Positions 61,580 to 64,000 of a stretch of DNA of 64,000 nt are shown here, piece after piece. Made by a program: the position numbers and the translations under genes. Within the stretch, counting starts at the first letter, position 1. Every line of letters begins with the position of its first letter. The notes beneath the pieces were generated by a model. The model ran no database searches and was not told the DNA's origin. It saw only the letters and a list, made by a program, of their open reading frames with translations. Source of the DNA: Amycolatopsis sp. NBRC 101858 (GTDB lineage Bacteria; Actinomycetota; Actinomycetes; Mycobacteriales; Pseudonocardiaceae); assembly GCF_030269325.1 (NCBI RefSeq), contig NZ_BSTD01000009.1, positions 124,001 to 188,000 on the forward strand, read 5' to 3'.

Positions 61580-64000
61580 TCAGCCCGTTGCGCGGCGGGC
61601 GAAGTCGGCGAGGAAGCGCTCGGCCAGCGCTTCCCCCGTCACGTGCCCCACCGACCGGTAGAGCCCCCGGGCTTCGCGCGCCGTCCCGACGGCCAGCATC
61701 GACCGGCCGGCCGCGCCTTCCACCGCCGCCAAACCGAGCAGTGCCTGGGCCTCCAAAAGCCGGTACCCGCCCGCGCGCGCCGCGTCCAAGGCCGTTCGCG
61801 CGTGCTCGCCCGCTTCCGAAACCCGGCCGGCCGCCGCCAAGACCCACGCCAGCGTCGCCGACGCTTCGGCCAGCTGGCCCCGCAGGCCCGACTCCGCCGC
61901 CAGCTCCCGGGCTTCGCTCAGCACGCGCTCGGCCGAGGTCAGGTCGCCGGCGGCTTCCGACGCCCGGCCCAGCGCGATCAACGCCGCCGCCTCCACCTGG
62001 CGGTCGCCGTCACGGCGGACGCGGTCCAGGGCCTCTTCCGCCGTCCGCGCCGCCGCGTCGTGGTCGCCGCGGGCGCCCTGCAACGCGCTCGACGCGGTGA
62101 GCGCCGTCGCCTCGCCGAAGCTCGAACCGAGCTCGCGGAACGCACTCAACGAACCGTCCACCGCTTCCGCCGCTTCCTCGAAGCGGCCCGTCTCCAGCAG
62201 GACCCAGCCGAGGTCGGCGAGGTTCGCGGCCTCCCAGAACCGCAGTTCCTCGCGGCGGCACAGCGCGACCGCCTCGCACAGGCAGTCCTCCGCCTGCTCC
62301 AGCCGGCCCAGCTGCCGGTAGTGGCAGCTCAGCGAGTTCAGCGCGAGTGCCTCGCCCGAGCGGTTGGCCAGCTCGCGGAACAGCTGGATCGCGCGCCGGC
62401 TGTGTTCGACGGCTTCCGACAGCCGGCCGGTCCACTCCAGCATCGACCCCAGGTTCGCGACCGCCGTCGCCTCGCACTCGCGCCAGCCGCACGCCCGGCT
62501 GGCCAGCACCGCCTTCTCCGAGTGGCGGATGCCCGCCTCGTGCTGGCCTTCGCGGAAGTACGCGCCGCCGATCGACAGGTGCACCAGCGCCTCGGCCGGC
62601 TGGGCGCCGTGCTCGTGCGCCGCGTTCAGCACGATCGGCGCGAGCTCCAGCCATTCCGCGCGGCGGCCGTGGTCGTGGAAGAACCGCCGCAGCGCGTCGG
62701 CGAGGTACCACGCGGCGGGGTAGGGCCCCCGCGTCGCCGCCAGCCGCAGCGCCGCCGCGAGGTTCGGCACCTCGACGTCCAGCCAGGCCACGGCTTCGGC
62801 GGCGTCGGCGAACGCGACCGGGCTCGGCGCCGCCGGGGCGTCTTCGCGGGGGAGCGTCACGATCCGCGCGCCGAACAGCGCGACGGCGGCGTCCGCGGCC
62901 GCGCAGTACCCGGTGAACAGCCGCTCCCACGCCTTTTCGCGCGCGGTTTCGTCTTCGTCGGCGCGGACGCACCGCTCGGCGTAGCGCCGGGCGAGGTCGT
63001 GGAACCGGTAGCGGCGCGGCGCGGGTGCCTCGACGAGGTTCGCCGCGGCCAGCCCGCGCAGCCGCCGGGTCGCTTCGTCGAGCGGCACGTCCAGCAGGGC
63101 CGCCGCGGCGACCGCCGTGAAGTCGGCCCCGGGGACCAGCGCCAGCAGCCGGAACGCGTGCCGCAGCCCGGGCGGCAACGCCTGGTAGGACACCGAAAAC
63201 GCTTTGGCAACGGCACTTTCCTCGGCCCCGTCGAAGCCGAGCTGGGCCAGGGGGTCGCCGCGCAGCTCTTCGACGAGCTCGCCGAGGCTCGCGACCCCGG
63301 TGTTCGCCGCCGCGATCCGCAGGGCGAGGGGGTGGTGGCCGCAGAGCCGGGCCAGCTCGTCCGCCGCCTCGGGCTCGGCGGTGGCCCGCTCGCCGAGCAG
63401 GGCGGTCAGCAGCGCACGGGAGTCGGCCTCCCGCAGCTGCGCCAGGCCGAGCGACCGCGCGCCGGTGCGGGCGACGAGCTCGTCGAGCCGGTGGCGGCTG
63501 GTCACCAGCACCCGGCCCGACGACGGCAGCAGCGGCAGCACCTGGGCGGCGTCGCGGGCGTTGTCCAGCACCACCAGCGCCTGCCGGTCGGCCAGCAGCG
63601 ACCGGTAGAGCTTGCTCTGGTCGTCGGTGCCCGGCGGCACGTCCCGCAGGTCGACGCCGAGGGTGCGCAGCAGCTGGGCGAGCGCGGCGGCGGGGGTGAG
63701 CGGCTCGTCGTCGGCGTCGAAGCCGCGGAGGTTCACGTACAGCTGGCCGTCGGGGAAGCGCGCTCGCGCGGTGTGGGCCCAGTGCACGGCCAGCGCGGTC
63801 TTGCCGACGCCGGCGGTGCCGGTGATCACCCAGACGTCGCCGGGTTCGTCGAGCGCGGTCAGCTCCGGGGCCCGGCCGGTGAACCCGCGGACGTCCAGCG
63901 GCAGCTCGGCGGGGCGCGGCGCGACCGGAGCCGCGGCCGGCGCGGGCTCGCCTTCGCCACGCAGGATCCGCATCCGCAGCTCCTGCAGGGCCTGGCCGGG
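61580..64000 (-). CDS. AfsR/SARP-type regulator: NB-ARC and TPR portion (5' end outside window)
   Basis: The frame runs from the stop at 61580 through base 64000 without an end, so the protein is over 800 residues and its N-terminus is missing. The residues at the edge, GQALQELRMRILRG, look like the end of a BTAD domain. The NB-ARC ATPase follows (P-loop VITGTAGVGKTALAVHWAH, then LVVLDNARDAAQVLPLLPSS and GHHPLALRIAA). The rest is about ten TPR-like helical repeats (EALALNSLSCHYRQLGRLEQ). AfsR-like proteins activate secondary metabolism; the DNA-binding part would lie outside. Confidence 0.9.
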   Translation of the reverse strand, partial: PGQALQELRMRILRGEGEPAPAAAPVAPRPAELPLDVRGFTGRAPELTALDEPGDVWVITGTAGVGKTALAVHWAHTARARFPDGQLYVNLRGFDADDEPLTPAAALAQLLRTLGVDLRDVPPGTDDQSKLYRSLLADRQALVVLDNARDAAQVLPLLPSSGRVLVTSRHRLDELVARTGARSLGLAQLREADSRALLTALLGERATAEPEAADELARLCGHHPLALRIAAANTGVASLGELVEELRGDPLAQLGFDGAEESAVAKAFSVSYQALPPGLRHAFRLLALVPGADFTAVAAAALLDVPLDEATRRLRGLAAANLVEAPAPRRYRFHDLARRYAERCVRADEDETAREKAWERLFTGYCAAADAAVALFGARIVTLPREDAPAAPSPVAFADAAEAVAWLDVEVPNLAAALRLAATRGPYPAAWYLADALRRFFHDHGRRAEWLELAPIVLNAAHEHGAQPAEALVHLSIGGAYFREGQHEAGIRHSEKAVLASRACGWRECEATAVANLGSMLEWTGRLSEAVEHSRRAIQLFRELANRSGEALALNSLSCHYRQLGRLEQAEDCLCEAVALCRREELRFWEAANLADLGWVLLETGRFEEAAEAVDGSLSAFRELGSSFGEATALTASSALQGARGDHDAAARTAEEALDRVRRDGDRQVEAAALIALGRASEAAGDLTSAERVLSEARELAAESGLRGQLAEASATLAWVLAAAGRVSEAGEHARTALDAARAGGYRLLEAQALLGLAAVEGAAGRSMLAVGTAREARGLYRSVGHVTGEALAERFLADFARRATG

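Overview
The window is very GC-rich actinobacterial chromosomal DNA. It carries a two-domain geosmin synthase, a mycoredoxin-like protein, an AfsR-type regulator, many TetR regulators, many secreted hydrolases with ricin or discoidin modules, and dense GTGA/ATGA stop-start overlaps. This suits a mycelial, geosmin-forming actinomycete, most likely Pseudonocardiaceae such as Amycolatopsis. That assignment is an inference from gene content. No tRNA, rRNA, CRISPR array, transposase or phage gene was seen.

Layout. 1-1.5 kb: the end of a TetR regulator and a cytochrome P450 knocked out of frame by three copies of a 20-bp tandem repeat. 1.6-7.1 kb: an APH-like kinase, a coupled siderophore-interacting reductase and UvrA-like resistance ATPase, their divergent TetR and a methyltransferase. 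7.2-11.1 kb: a five-gene GTGA-coupled operon (MBL hydrolase, VTT membrane protein, membrane phosphodiesterase, variant glutaredoxin, SH3-like protein). 11.2-17.3 kb: geosmin synthase, a GNAT-like protein, a secreted S1 protease, a methyltransferase and a secreted ricin/discoidin protein. 17.4-26 kb: four SDR or SDR-like and hydrolase genes, a P450, TetR and CGNR regulators with clear operators, and a 350-bp minisatellite. 26.3-34.8 kb: a secreted sugar dehydrogenase-like protein, a run of YbjQ-like paralogues joined to a PfkB kinase, and a divergent DeoR/GH4 glycosidase pair. 34.8-48.7 kb: mixed redox and regulatory genes, 1.2 kb of G-rich non-coding sequence, an unusual epoxide hydrolase fusion with its TetR, a secreted DUF11-like protein, a serine protease, a decayed hydrolase pseudogene and a rhomboid protease. 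48.8-56.4 kb: a LolA-like/ABC exporter operon, a lipase-like protein, a tiny lipoprotein, a GH64 glucanase, an MBL protein and a ricin-tagged zinc metallopeptidase.

56.4-61.5 kb is the most distinctive part. It holds a mannose-family PTS (EIIB, a fused EIIC-EIID, EIIA) translationally coupled to a leaderless neutral-ceramidase-like amidohydrolase and followed by a convergent HutC/GntR repressor. Three GGT-N4-ACC sites and a long leader hairpin precede the operon, and one of those sites faces the ricin metallopeptidase. I read this as a candidate uptake and deacylation system for an N-acylated amino sugar or glycolipid fragment. The window ends inside an AfsR-like NB-ARC/TPR regulator.
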